Assembly (NCBI RefSeq): GCF_918741285.1
Contig: NZ_CAKKNC010000010.1
Location: 78,417 to 142,416, forward strand
Direction: 5' to 3'
From: Sphingobium sp. CECT 9361
GTDB lineage: Bacteria > Pseudomonadota > Alphaproteobacteria > Sphingomonadales > Sphingomonadaceae
DNA length: 64,000 nucleotides
The notes under the pieces: model-generated
Seen by the model: only the letters and a program-made list of their open reading frames with translations
What the model was told of the DNA's origin: nothing
Databases searched by the model: none
Made by a program: the position numbers and the translations under genes
Shown here: one piece after another, positions 56,122 to 63,880 of the stretch
How the letters are laid out: each line of letters opens with the position of its first letter
Numbering within the stretch: the first letter of the stretch is position 1

Positions 56122-56185
56122 CGGTGGAATCGACACCGATGCCATAGGCGAGGACGACAGGTGCCGGTGCCCCAACCATGAGCAT
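56117..56185 (-). pseudogene. PP-loop ATPase gene, N-terminal start
   Basis: 23 codons, MLMVGAPAPVVLAYGIGVDS then TAL, cut by the Tn7-like transposon. GIGVDSTAL is the PP-loop (SGGxDS-like) nucleotide-binding motif. With 47084-47611 and 40800-41129 it forms an exact 305-residue frame. An ATG at 56179 is an alternative start. Confidence 0.85.
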
Positions 56186-56295
56186 GTCGGGCTGCCTCGG
56201 CAAATCGGCGGGTCGGTGGGGAGACAGGACAGACATTGGGAGGCCTCGGGCTTGAAAGGCGGCAAATCGCCGCCTCTTCAGCCCCCCTCCTCTTT

Positions 56296-56538
56296 TCAGC
56301 GCGCGGACGACCCCGCACTTTGAATGGCCTCGGCGACGCCCTGGATGTCAGCCGTCGCCATTTCAAGCCGGCGCGCGGCCTCTGCGGCGCTGTCGCACCC
56401 TTCGCCAGAGGCGAGCTCGATCAAGAGAAAGGTGAAGAGCGTATCCCCGGCCTCGCGGGCCTCTTCGAGGCTCTGCACATGGGCAAAGTCGCCGCTGCCA
56501 TAGATGTCGGCGCATGCCCGCTGGAACGCGTTCAGCAT
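56296..56538 (-). CDS. small hypothetical protein
   Basis: 80 residues, MLNAFQRACADIYGSGDFAH, helical, ending in AEAIQSAGSSAR. Not recognised. It overlaps the next gene upstream by 7 bp. A GGCGGC/GCCGCC hairpin followed by TTTC (56258-56274) lies after its stop. Originally it preceded the PP-loop gene. Confidence 0.6.
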   Translation of the reverse strand: MLNAFQRACADIYGSGDFAHVQSLEEAREAGDTLFTFLLIELASGEGCDSAAEAARRLEMATADIQGVAEAIQSAGSSAR

Positions 56539-56786
56539 GGTCGGGCCTCGTCATCAAGCGTTGCCAGATGCGCCCAGCATGCGTCGATCGCATCATCGAG
56601 CGTGGCGCAGTCGGCGAGCGGCCTGGAGGCAGCGCCGGTCGCGGTGATGACGCGCGCATTGGGCGTCCAGACGGGGTCGGCCTTTCCCTCGGGCCACTCA
56701 TGAAAGCCATGGGGATAGGCGGTGAGCGAATAGGGCGCCCAGAGCCGGGGATGCAGACGCGTGTAGCGAGCAATATAGATGGCCAT
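56532..56786 (-). CDS. small hypothetical protein
   Basis: 84 residues, MAIYIARYTRLHPRLWAPYS, with ATLDDAIDACWAHLATLDDE near the end. Not recognised; it may be a small alpha/beta protein. Part of a minus-strand operon from about 62.2 kb down to 56.3 kb, with overlapping or near-adjacent genes. Confidence 0.6.
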   Translation of the reverse strand: MAIYIARYTRLHPRLWAPYSLTAYPHGFHEWPEGKADPVWTPNARVITATGAASRPLADCATLDDAIDACWAHLATLDDEARPC

Positions 56787-56788
56787 AG

Positions 56789-57184
56789 CTAGTCCTTTCG
56801 CGCAGACGGTTCGGCGGCGGGCTCGCCGAGCAAAATGACCGCGATCGAGGGTTTGTCGTCGTCGGCAATCTTGCGGCTGTCGAAGACCTGGCGGCCGCCA
56901 AGGCCGATGGTCAGCACGTCGAAGACTGGCGACCGGCCGCCATTGGCATTCGGGATGGTCGCGCCATGATCATGATACTGGATGTCGACGAAGCTCGGCG
57001 GCCCGCCGTGCCGGTACTCGCCGAAGAAAAAGGTGATGCGCCGGCCATCTGTGGTCTTGGCGCTAATCGTGAAGTTGCCGTCCGGGATGTCGATTGGGAG
57101 GGTCGGCACGTCGTTGAACCGAGCAAAGCCGATGCTTGTCGCATCGGCCGCGGTCATGATGGGCAATGTGGTGATGTCGGCCAT
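56789..57184 (-). CDS. hypothetical protein
   Basis: 131 residues from the ATG at 57184. MADITTLPIMTAADATSIGF and ITFFFGEYRHGGPPSFVDIQ suggest a beta-rich protein. No family known to me. Starts 1 bp after the stop of the Mom-like gene, so it is coupled to it. Confidence 0.6.
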   Translation of the reverse strand: MADITTLPIMTAADATSIGFARFNDVPTLPIDIPDGNFTISAKTTDGRRITFFFGEYRHGGPPSFVDIQYHDHGATIPNANGGRSPVFDVLTIGLGGRQVFDSRKIADDDKPSIAVILLGEPAAEPSARKD

Positions 57185-57185
57185 G

Positions 57186-57998
57186 TCAGATCTCCTGCAT
57201 TGGAAACAGCGGAAGCACCGGGTCGGCGAGCGGCAGCGCCTTCGGGTATTGAAGTCGCGGAAGTGCGCGGCCTCGGCGCCGCGCTTCACGGGTAAGCTCG
57301 AAGCAATAGGCATAGAGCCCCGCCTGCTGGTAACGGAGGAGGCGTCGTTCCCGCTCGAGGCGCCATAGCCAAGCGGCAGGACCTTCGGATGTCATCGGCC
57401 TGGGGAGGCCAAGCGCCACAAGCTGGTCGATCGCGCCGGCATGGCCTTGTTCACCAAGGCGGATCTTTGAGAGGGTTCGTCCCGAGATCGTCTTCCCGGC
57501 GACACGCAGCACAGTCCTGGGTTTGGTCACGGCCCGGTGTGCGGCCGAGAGCGCGCAATAGACGCGGCCGATATGGCCGGCGCCAGGGTCACTGTAGGAC
57601 ACCACCGCCTCGATGTTAGGCCGCTCCCGACGCAGGTGTCGGAAGGCGCGGGCAACGAAGAAGCTCTCGCCGTTCTGCGGGACGGCGTCGGTCAGGATCA
57701 GGCGGGCTAGAACACAGCCGCGATCAGGATCCTCGAACCCGGTATGCTTGGTGATGACGGCATCTGTTGTCGGTACGGCGAAGACAGCCACGCCTTCGAG
57801 CGCGGCGTTGCGGCCGAACAACCCGACAGCAACCCGCGCGGCGGGATAGCTTGGAAGATAGTGGTGAAGGGCGATGAAGGCGCGGGCGGTGCCATGATCG
57901 ATAACGTCGACGGTGTAGGCTTTGGGGTCGATGACGGTGAGGTCGCGCGCCCATAGCGCGCGCCGCTCCCGCCAGCGCTGGCTGCGGGTGGTTTCCAT
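57186..57998 (-). CDS. Mom-like acyltransferase-fold DNA modification protein
   Basis: 270 residues. The central block GVAVFAVPTTDAVITKHTGF, VLARLILTDAVP and VVSYSDPGAGHIGRVYCALS closely resembles the phage Mu Mom family, where the same spacing of VSYADxGxGHxGxVYQA occurs. Mom changes adenine to a carbamoylmethyl-type derivative and blocks many restriction enzymes. C-terminal 90 residues are basic and may bind DNA. It sits in the same operon as a PP-loop protein and a DpdA-like protein. Confidence 0.75.
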   Translation of the reverse strand: METTRSQRWRERRALWARDLTVIDPKAYTVDVIDHGTARAFIALHHYLPSYPAARVAVGLFGRNAALEGVAVFAVPTTDAVITKHTGFEDPDRGCVLARLILTDAVPQNGESFFVARAFRHLRRERPNIEAVVSYSDPGAGHIGRVYCALSAAHRAVTKPRTVLRVAGKTISGRTLSKIRLGEQGHAGAIDQLVALGLPRPMTSEGPAAWLWRLERERRLLRYQQAGLYAYCFELTREARRRGRALPRLQYPKALPLADPVLPLFPMQEI

Positions 57999-58027
57999 GA
58001 TTGGGGTTCCTGTCAGAGCAGCCCTGG

Positions 58028-58336
58028 CTAGTGCCTAAGCTGATCGATGATGGCTTGAGCGAATGCGTCGGCCCCGCGCTGTTCCGTGCAGGGGAAAAGA
58101 TCGTGGCTGCCGAAGAGGCAGAGCGAGCGGTCCATCTCCATCGCGCAGAGCCAACGGGGCTGGCCCGCGATGTCGACGATCGCGAGCGGCAGGCAGCGCG
58201 AGCCGCCATAGGGCCGTGGCTCGACCAGATCGCCAGGGAAACCGGCAAGCGTCCAGAAGCGCCAGCCAAGCGGGGCAACGGGATCAATGGACGCCGAGAT
58301 TTCGAAGCGGCCGATTTTCGCCGTGAATCTGATCAT
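58028..58336 (-). CDS. hypothetical protein coupled to the PP-loop gene
   Basis: 102 residues from the ATG at 58336, which overlaps the PP-loop gene stop by 4 bp. MIRFTAKIGRFEISASIDPV, beta-rich, with a conserved-looking PLAIVDIAGQPRWLCAMEMD. Not recognised. Confidence 0.6.
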   Translation of the reverse strand: MIRFTAKIGRFEISASIDPVAPLGWRFWTLAGFPGDLVEPRPYGGSRCLPLAIVDIAGQPRWLCAMEMDRSLCLFGSHDLFPCTEQRGADAFAQAIIDQLRH

Positions 58337-59484
58337 GCGGCGCGCTTTCGGGCGCCGATCGCCATCAATTCTGAGAATCGGTCCAAAATGGTGGTAACCG
58401 ACGGATAGCGATCTTCGAGACGGTGGCGCGCAAGGATCGGGCGCCGTGCCGCTGCGATGTCCTCGGCCTCGGGGCATGTCGGAAGGCGTGGCGGCCAGCC
58501 GGCAACATAGCGCAGGCCCGCCGGCATTGCGGCCTCGATGCGCCGACGCTCCGCCTGGTCGGCCTTGGCGCGGACTATGTCTGAGTGAAGGGCGGGACCG
58601 AGCAGGTGCGGTGCGACGTCGGCCAGCCATCGTGTCGGTTGGAACGGGAAGGTCGAGCGTGCCTCGATGCCAACCAGCTCGCGGTAGACTTCGCCATTCG
58701 GCGGCGCGGCGGTCGAAGCCCGGAGGTCCTGGAGCGAGGCAAATATGCAATATCGGCATGACAGGCGGGTCGAGCCCCACTCGGTATACGCCTCGTGCAG
58801 CGGGATGCCGAGGAGCTGGTGCGCTCGGAATACGTCGCCGGCCGTCCAGTCGGCGAGCGGATGCCAGAGCGACATGATCGTCCCCTGGCGGTTTCCGGCC
58901 TTTGCATGACGGTGATCTGCCTTGGCGACGGGTATCGCGGAGCGGTTGTGACTCTCGTCGCGGCGCAGACCGAGCACCGAGATGATGCGTTCACCGGGAA
59001 GCATCCGCGCCACCGCCGGGCCGATGACGGCCGCCTTCATCTCCGACTGGCAGAACCGAAGTGAAGCCGAAGACCAGGGGCCTATGAGGTTATAGGTTTC
59101 CAGCGCTTCATAGCGCCGCTTGGCGTTTTCGAAGCGCTGGATCCAGCGGTCGACGAGGTCGCCGGCCGCCCGTCGAACAACGGTGAGCGGTATGCCCGCG
59201 AGCGCGGCGATGTGCGCCACCGTTGCCGGTGTGGACGCCCATTCGGCCCGCCCTAGATCCGCGTGGATGGCCATGCGTCGGGCGCGCGGATGCCTGAGAA
59301 GGTCAAGGTAGAGATTGACCGCGAACATGGCCGCACTGGAATCCTTGCCGCCTGAAACATTGAAGACGATCCGGGCGCCAGCGCGGATCGCACCGATGAT
59401 CTCCGAGTCGATTGCCAGATTGGGCATCGCAGAAAGGATCGGCGGCACAGCCGGACAGGCCGGTACGGATTGGTAAACGGCCAT
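58333..59484 (-). CDS. PP-loop/PAPS-reductase-like ATPase
   Basis: 383 residues from the ATG at 59484, with AGGAG 8 bp upstream. The PP-loop SGGKDSSAAMFAVNLYLDLL is near residue 45. A PAPS-reductase-like C-terminal block follows, with HPLADWTAGDVFRAHQLLGI and a cysteine pair in LSCRYCIFA. Such proteins adenylate a substrate, as in sulfate reduction, DndC or QueC reactions. Next to DpdA- and Mom-like genes, a DNA-modification role is more likely than sulfate assimilation. Confidence 0.82.
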   Translation of the reverse strand: MAVYQSVPACPAVPPILSAMPNLAIDSEIIGAIRAGARIVFNVSGGKDSSAAMFAVNLYLDLLRHPRARRMAIHADLGRAEWASTPATVAHIAALAGIPLTVVRRAAGDLVDRWIQRFENAKRRYEALETYNLIGPWSSASLRFCQSEMKAAVIGPAVARMLPGERIISVLGLRRDESHNRSAIPVAKADHRHAKAGNRQGTIMSLWHPLADWTAGDVFRAHQLLGIPLHEAYTEWGSTRLSCRYCIFASLQDLRASTAAPPNGEVYRELVGIEARSTFPFQPTRWLADVAPHLLGPALHSDIVRAKADQAERRRIEAAMPAGLRYVAGWPPRLPTCPEAEDIAAARRPILARHRLEDRYPSVTTILDRFSELMAIGARKRAA

Positions 59485-59506
59485 CGTAATACTCCTGCGG
59501 TGGGGA

Positions 59507-60151
59507 TCAGGCGAAGAGCCGCGCCGGCTGGCCAGTGGGGGCGGCCAGGCGCAATTCGCGCCGAAGACGTGCGGCGAAGCGGTCGGGCGCCAGCAGCTCG
59601 TTGATGGATGCCCACCGATTGCGGTCACCGCAGTGATCGTCGCGACCGCGTACCTGGCGGAAGGCAACTTCGGTATCGGGCCCCATGCAATCGAGCGAAA
59701 GCCGGACCCAGACTTCCTCGCCGTGCAGCGTGATCTCGCCAGAGACGGCAGGTCCGGCTTTGTTCGAGCGAATGTCGAAGCTGCGCTTGTCTAGTTCCAA
59801 GGCCTCGGCGAGGCGGCGCATAGCAGCCCGGCCTTCTGCATGAAAGACGCGCTTGGCTGCCTCGTCATAGCTGACGCCGCGATAAGCGAGCGTGCGCAAA
59901 ACGGGATGCCGGCGGATCTCTGCGATCTGGTCGATGCAGGTCCGGCGGAGGATCGTGTCGTCTGCAGCGCGAGCGCAGACGGTGCCTAGGTGGCGTGCGA
60001 GAAGGATAACGGCCGGGTCCGTTTCACTGTCCTTGCCGGCGTTGCGGCAGTCGGTGATGGCCGCATCAATCGCGTGGAGCGCGGCGGCGATGGTGGTCAG
60101 TGCGCTGGGATCAAGCGCCTGTTGGTGACGCATTGCGACATCATAGTGCAT
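59507..60151 (-). CDS. hypothetical protein
   Basis: 214 residues from the ATG at 60151. Helical first half (LTTIAAALHAIDAAITDCRN), then RSFDIRSNKAGPAVSGEITL and VWVRLSLDCMGPDTEVAFRQ, a beta region. Not recognised. It ends 22 bp before the PP-loop gene start. Confidence 0.6.
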   Translation of the reverse strand: MHYDVAMRHQQALDPSALTTIAAALHAIDAAITDCRNAGKDSETDPAVILLARHLGTVCARAADDTILRRTCIDQIAEIRRHPVLRTLAYRGVSYDEAAKRVFHAEGRAAMRRLAEALELDKRSFDIRSNKAGPAVSGEITLHGEEVWVRLSLDCMGPDTEVAFRQVRGRDDHCGDRNRWASINELLAPDRFAARLRRELRLAAPTGQPARLFA

Positions 60152-60257
60152 GGGGTGGGCCTCCGGTCTCGAGCGCAAATCCGCTCGCCCGGCCCCTCCC
60201 CCTCCCCTTTTCAATCGATCGCTGGCCATCGGCCAGGAGCGTCCGGCAGAGCGCGCG

Positions 60258-60752
60258 TCACCCTTCTTGGTGATCCGATGCCTTTGCCAGCAGGACCCGC
60301 ACGGCCCGTGCAAGGCCGGCCCCGCCGGTCTCGTTTACGATCTCGATGTCCGGTTTTTTGGCCCGTATTGCAGCGATGAGCGTTGCCGCGGGCCGGCCTT
60401 TCAACGGATAGGTATAGACCTCCCCGTCCTCGATCGTGATGACGTTGGTGCGCCTGCGCCGCCGAAGCAGCCCGAGATGCTCGGCTTCGTCCATCAGGCG
60501 CGCGATCTCGTTTTCGAGATCCGGCTCAAACGACATGCCGTGGAACGAGCGCGTCGGTCGGTTGACGCTGAGCCAGCTATTGACTTCGGCCTCGGTGATC
60601 GCCCCGACCTGGCGATAGTTGTCGGCGCCTCCGTGGCCGCGATTACTCGCGTGGAAGGCGAGCGTGCCGTCGATCCAGATTTCCGCCGTATAGCAGGGTG
60701 TCTCTTCCGAGAGGGCCTTGATGATCCTGAGCTTGCGCAGTTCGATCAACAT
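60258..60752 (-). CDS. hypothetical protein
   Basis: 164 residues, MLIELRKLRIIKALSEETPC with AEIWIDGTLAFHASNRGHGG; a basic patch GLLRRRRRTNVI lies in the middle. No family known to me. It overlaps the upstream gene by 7 bp. Confidence 0.6.
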   Translation of the reverse strand: MLIELRKLRIIKALSEETPCYTAEIWIDGTLAFHASNRGHGGADNYRQVGAITEAEVNSWLSVNRPTRSFHGMSFEPDLENEIARLMDEAEHLGLLRRRRRTNVITIEDGEVYTYPLKGRPAATLIAAIRAKKPDIEIVNETGGAGLARAVRVLLAKASDHQEG

Positions 60753-61186
60753 GGTGTGATCTCCTCATGGGATGCTGTTGACCGGTTCGCACGAAGCCGC
60801 GGGCGTGAACCCGGGCCGATCGAGCGTGCGATGTGGCCGGCATAGACGCCGCAGGCGGCCCAATAGGCTGCGACCGGTGGCTTGCGGCTTCGCCAGCTGC
60901 TCTCTGCGCGCACGCGGGCGTCGCGCTGGATGTCGAGCAATATGTACTGGAGCGCCTGACGCGCCTCGGGACTGAGCGCACGCAAACGCGCCACGGCTGG
61001 TAGAGCCAGGACCGGATTGCGCACCTCGGCCTTGGTCGACCGCGGACCCACCGGGTTGCGCCCATCAGCGGACGGAAATGGTGATGTTGGTAGAAAGTGT
61101 TGGCCATCGCGGGCAGCTCCCCGGCGCAAGAGAGCGGCTTCGACCACTCCCTGATCAGGCCCCAAAGCCCCCCTTTCCTCTCTCAA
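60746..61186 (-). CDS. hypothetical protein, start uncertain
   Basis: 146 residues from the ATG at 61186; the first 35 are doubtful. The C-terminal part (LPAVARLRALSPEARQALQY, then DARVRAESSWRSRKPPVAAY) reads as real helical protein. Another frame has MANTFYQHHHFRPLMG, so a start shift is possible. The start overlaps the DpdA-like stop by 4 bp. Confidence 0.45.
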   Translation of the reverse strand: MREERGALGPDQGVVEAALLRRGAARDGQHFLPTSPFPSADGRNPVGPRSTKAEVRNPVLALPAVARLRALSPEARQALQYILLDIQRDARVRAESSWRSRKPPVAAYWAACGVYAGHIARSIGPGSRPRLRANRSTASHEEITPC

Positions 61187-62193
61187 AAGACGAGACAGTC
61201 CCGGTCGATGTCAGCCGCCCATTGTTCGATCCACAGCACGGTCAGCTCGTCATGGCAGAGTTCTCCGCCTTCGATCAGGTCCCGGATTTCAGCGCGCGCT
61301 TGAGCGATCGCCGCCTCCCACGGGTCGACAGGTAGCGGGCTGAGGTGGGCTGGCCGGATCTGAGGAAGCTGGCGAGGCTTCTCTTTCAACCGAGCGCGCT
61401 GCGCATCGACCCATTGCTCGAGATGATTGGCGACGAGATTATCGGACTTGCTGGTGCCACTACGCAACGCCGCGCGCCGCGCGCCGACGCCGTAAGCCTG
61501 GCTGTCGATCGATGCGACGCGGTGGCGATAGGGAAGAAGAAACGGGAGCGCAGTCCCTTTGACCCCAAACGCATGCAGCCGGATCCCTGCTGGCAAGACG
61601 CGATCGAGGTGGTCGATCACCGCGATAAGACCTTCGGGACCATGGATATCGCGTCGGCACATGCTGCCGACTCCCAGCAGCGCGCCCGGGCGAAACAACC
61701 CGCTCAGCGCGTCGGCACAGCGCTCATAGCCGGTCGGACTGCGGCCTTGAATGACCGGCATCATGCTTTCGGCGATGCCGTGGTCGCCGGCCAGTCGCCA
61801 GCAGTCGCGATTGGCGCGGATGGTGCGCGACAAGCGATCCGTCACTTCCTCGCGATCGGCGGCAATTTCGTGCTCAACGCAATAGTCAGCGCTTGCCCAC
61901 CATTGGAAGGGGTGGGCTGCCGCGAGAGCGACATAGTCGGCCAGCGTCCATGGGAAGCCGCCGTAGCGCGAGGCAGCGACAAAGCCGGCAGAATCGAGAC
62001 AGAGACCTACTAGACCGACTGCGTTGCCGAGCTGTTCGGTTCGCCAGCCGCTCCATTCACGCCAACCTCTTTTGGCAGCCCAGCGGGAGAGGCCGTTGGC
62101 CGAAATGAGAGCGGTGGTCCGCAGCGCCCGGGCGCGCTGGAGGATGGGCCCCTCGCGGAGATGCGGAAGCCCAACGATGATGTCGATCGGCAT
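61183..62193 (-). CDS. DpdA/TGT-like deazapurine DNA-modification protein
   Basis: 336 residues from the ATG at 62193. The TIM-barrel signature of tRNA-guanine transglycosylase relatives is visible: LCLDSAGFVAASRYGGFPWT near residue 65, MMPVIQGRSPTGYERCADAL, GVGSMCRRDIHG and LHAFGVKGTALPFL. DpdA swaps guanine in DNA for a 7-deazaguanine precursor and so gives protection from restriction. The precursor pathway genes are not in the window and would come from the host or flanks. First gene of the minus-strand operon, divergent from a gene with a LexA box. Confidence 0.8.
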   Translation of the reverse strand: MPIDIIVGLPHLREGPILQRARALRTTALISANGLSRWAAKRGWREWSGWRTEQLGNAVGLVGLCLDSAGFVAASRYGGFPWTLADYVALAAAHPFQWWASADYCVEHEIAADREEVTDRLSRTIRANRDCWRLAGDHGIAESMMPVIQGRSPTGYERCADALSGLFRPGALLGVGSMCRRDIHGPEGLIAVIDHLDRVLPAGIRLHAFGVKGTALPFLLPYRHRVASIDSQAYGVGARRAALRSGTSKSDNLVANHLEQWVDAQRARLKEKPRQLPQIRPAHLSPLPVDPWEAAIAQARAEIRDLIEGGELCHDELTVLWIEQWAADIDRDCLVF

Positions 62194-62239
62194 GATGGCT
62201 CTCCGGAGGTGAGTAGTCATGCGCTTGACCGGCGCACGT

Positions 62240-62254
62240 GTTCACGTTACGTTC
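62240..62254. promoter_or_regulatory. LexA box between dpdA-like and the 62275 gene
   Basis: GTTC-ACGTTAC-GTTC fits the 4-7-4 LexA site exactly. It lies 20 bp upstream of the ATG at 62275 and 46 bp upstream of the DpdA-like start at 62193. It could control either gene or both. Confidence 0.75.
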
Positions 62255-62274
62255 CAGATCGCTGGAGACTTGCG

Positions 62275-62763
62275 ATGAAGAAGACCGTTTTTCACGATCG
62301 ATTTGATCTCGACATCACGCTGCGAGACGCCGCCTTGGATGCCGACAACCGGCCGACACGTCGCATGATCGCGAACGCGGCCATCGGCATGGACGTCGAG
62401 GACGCCTATTACTCGGTTCGTGAACTTCGTGAGGCGATTGCCTGGACGCACGAGGGCGATCTAGCGGCCAAGCGAAAGCTCGCCGAGATACTCGCCAATG
62501 ACGGCGCGGACGATTTCCAGCGCTGTATCTATTTCTGTCTTGCCGGTCGGGGTGTGGTCGACATGCTCGACGACCTCGAATGGCTAGAAGATCTGCTGGA
62601 GCGTCGCGGACGCGTGGCGGGCGAAATTCGACGGATGAAGGGTCGGTGCATGCCGCTTGCCAAGCCTTATGTGGCGGACGCTCCCGATGGACCGCTGGTC
62701 AAGCTCGACGCCGAGTTTGAACAGGGGCCTTCCTGGTGGGCCGATCCCTCGCTGACGGCCTAA
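62275..62763 (+). CDS. unknown protein with a LexA box
   Basis: 162 residues from the ATG at 62275. MKKTVFHDRFDLDITLRDAA, then a helical middle with FQRCIYFCLAGRGVVDMLDD and a C-terminus PSWWADPSLTA. I know no family. The LexA box 20 bp upstream makes it a candidate SOS-inducible plasmid gene. It lies alone on the + strand, convergent with the thermonuclease. Confidence 0.65.
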   Translation: MKKTVFHDRFDLDITLRDAALDADNRPTRRMIANAAIGMDVEDAYYSVRELREAIAWTHEGDLAAKRKLAEILANDGADDFQRCIYFCLAGRGVVDMLDDLEWLEDLLERRGRVAGEIRRMKGRCMPLAKPYVADAPDGPLVKLDAEFEQGPSWWADPSLTA

Positions 62764-62778
62764 GGTCAGACGGACGGG

Positions 62779-63297
62779 TCAATCTGATCGGCGTTCGCAC
62801 TGAAGACGCTCTCCACGCCGCCAGTTGGAAGGTTCTATCCAGTGTCCGGCTAAAGCGCCTGCCCTTGCATCTTTGGCTTGGGAAAAGGCGGCGGCGTAGC
62901 GGGCGGCACGGCGGGGATCAGTGCGAAGATATTGGGCCTCGGGGACGGCGAGCCCGGCACGAATCAGGCGTTCTCCAAGGTCGCTGCCTTCGACGGTCAC
63001 CGTGGCCACAGGGCGGCCGTATGTGCTGGATGAGGTGAGTCTGATTTCGGCCGTCTTCGAACGAAGCAAGTTCGCGACGAAGTCCTGCGCCGCCTTTCCG
63101 CACTGCCAGCAGTCACCGCGGCGTTCGCACTGCTGGCGACGTTCGAAGGCGTCGACGCCGAGAAGACGGAAGTCGACGGCGACGGTGTCGCCGTCTAGCG
63201 CGCGCGCTTTGGCGTTGAAGCTCTGGTCAGCGGCCACGCGGGCCGACGCCCCGCAGCAGGCAAAAACGAGCGCAGCGAAAACCATCGCTCGCATCAT
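62779..63297 (-). CDS. secreted thermonuclease (SNase family)
   Basis: 172 residues with a signal peptide (MMRAMVFAALVFACCGASAR). The SNase core is diverged: ALDGDTVAVDFRLLGVDAFE holds the metal-binding acids, and the usual catalytic arginine/glutamate regions appear as RQQCERRGDCWQCGKAAQDF and YGRPVATVTVEGSDLGERLI. It would cut DNA/RNA in the periplasm. Plasmid copies are frequent near conjugation genes. Confidence 0.8.
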   Translation of the reverse strand: MMRAMVFAALVFACCGASARVAADQSFNAKARALDGDTVAVDFRLLGVDAFERRQQCERRGDCWQCGKAAQDFVANLLRSKTAEIRLTSSSTYGRPVATVTVEGSDLGERLIRAGLAVPEAQYLRTDPRRAARYAAAFSQAKDARAGALAGHWIEPSNWRRGERLQCERRSD

Positions 63298-63494
63298 GAC
63301 ACGATCTCAACCTCGACATGTGCATCGCGCGATGGCGAAGTTGAGACGTGAAATGGTTGCAACGGGTTTCCGGTACGAACGATGCTGACGCGGCCAGGCT
63401 GCGCATCAAAGAGACGGGATGCAACGCGGTGCGCATTTTCACGGCTGCACAGGAGGTAGCGTTTGGGCGACAGCCAAGGTGCTGGGGCAAACAT
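63294..63494 (-). CDS. small hypothetical protein coupled to thermonuclease
   Basis: 66 residues, MFAPAPWLSPKRYLLCSREN. Its stop overlaps the thermonuclease ATG by 4 bp, which is the main evidence that it is real. Not recognised. Confidence 0.45.
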   Translation of the reverse strand: MFAPAPWLSPKRYLLCSRENAHRVASRLFDAQPGRVSIVRTGNPLQPFHVSTSPSRDAHVEVEIVS

Positions 63495-63536
63495 GTCGAA
63501 TCCTTTTCACAGACATCATGGCCCGGACGCGCGGCC

Positions 63537-63880
63537 TCAGGCAAATATCGTCTTATGGACTTTGGTCACCGGAACGACCGTCCATTCTCGTTCCATGAAG
63601 CGGCTGATCGCATAGCCGGTGCGGGTCTCGGGGTCCCGAAAGCTCAGCCGCCGCCCGCGTCTCACCACGATGAATTCATCGCCTACATGGCCGTCCGTGA
63701 AGGTTAGGGCTGCGGCGAGCTTGATGCGGTCGCCGTCTTCGATCTTGCGGGCACGCCGCTCGAGATTGGTGCGACAGCGCCGGCGCCAGTCGAGCGCGTA
63801 CTCCTTGTCGGTCGGGGTCAGGAGATCGAGGATATGGGCAGGACAATTGTCCTCACACGGTCCCATCGATTCATCCAGTC
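63537..63880 (-). CDS. DUF6927-like gene, 3' exon after a group II intron
   Basis: It reads DESMGPCEDNCPAHILDLLT, PTDKEYALDWRRRC, FTDGHVGDEFIVV and ends VTKVHKTIFA. I recall DUF6927 proteins as about 230 residues with MGPCEAECPxxILDLLTPTD in the middle, so the first half is missing here. The upstream edge is a group II intron 3' end, so the 5' exon should lie beyond 64000. An internal ATG at 63866 could give a short product. Confidence 0.65.
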
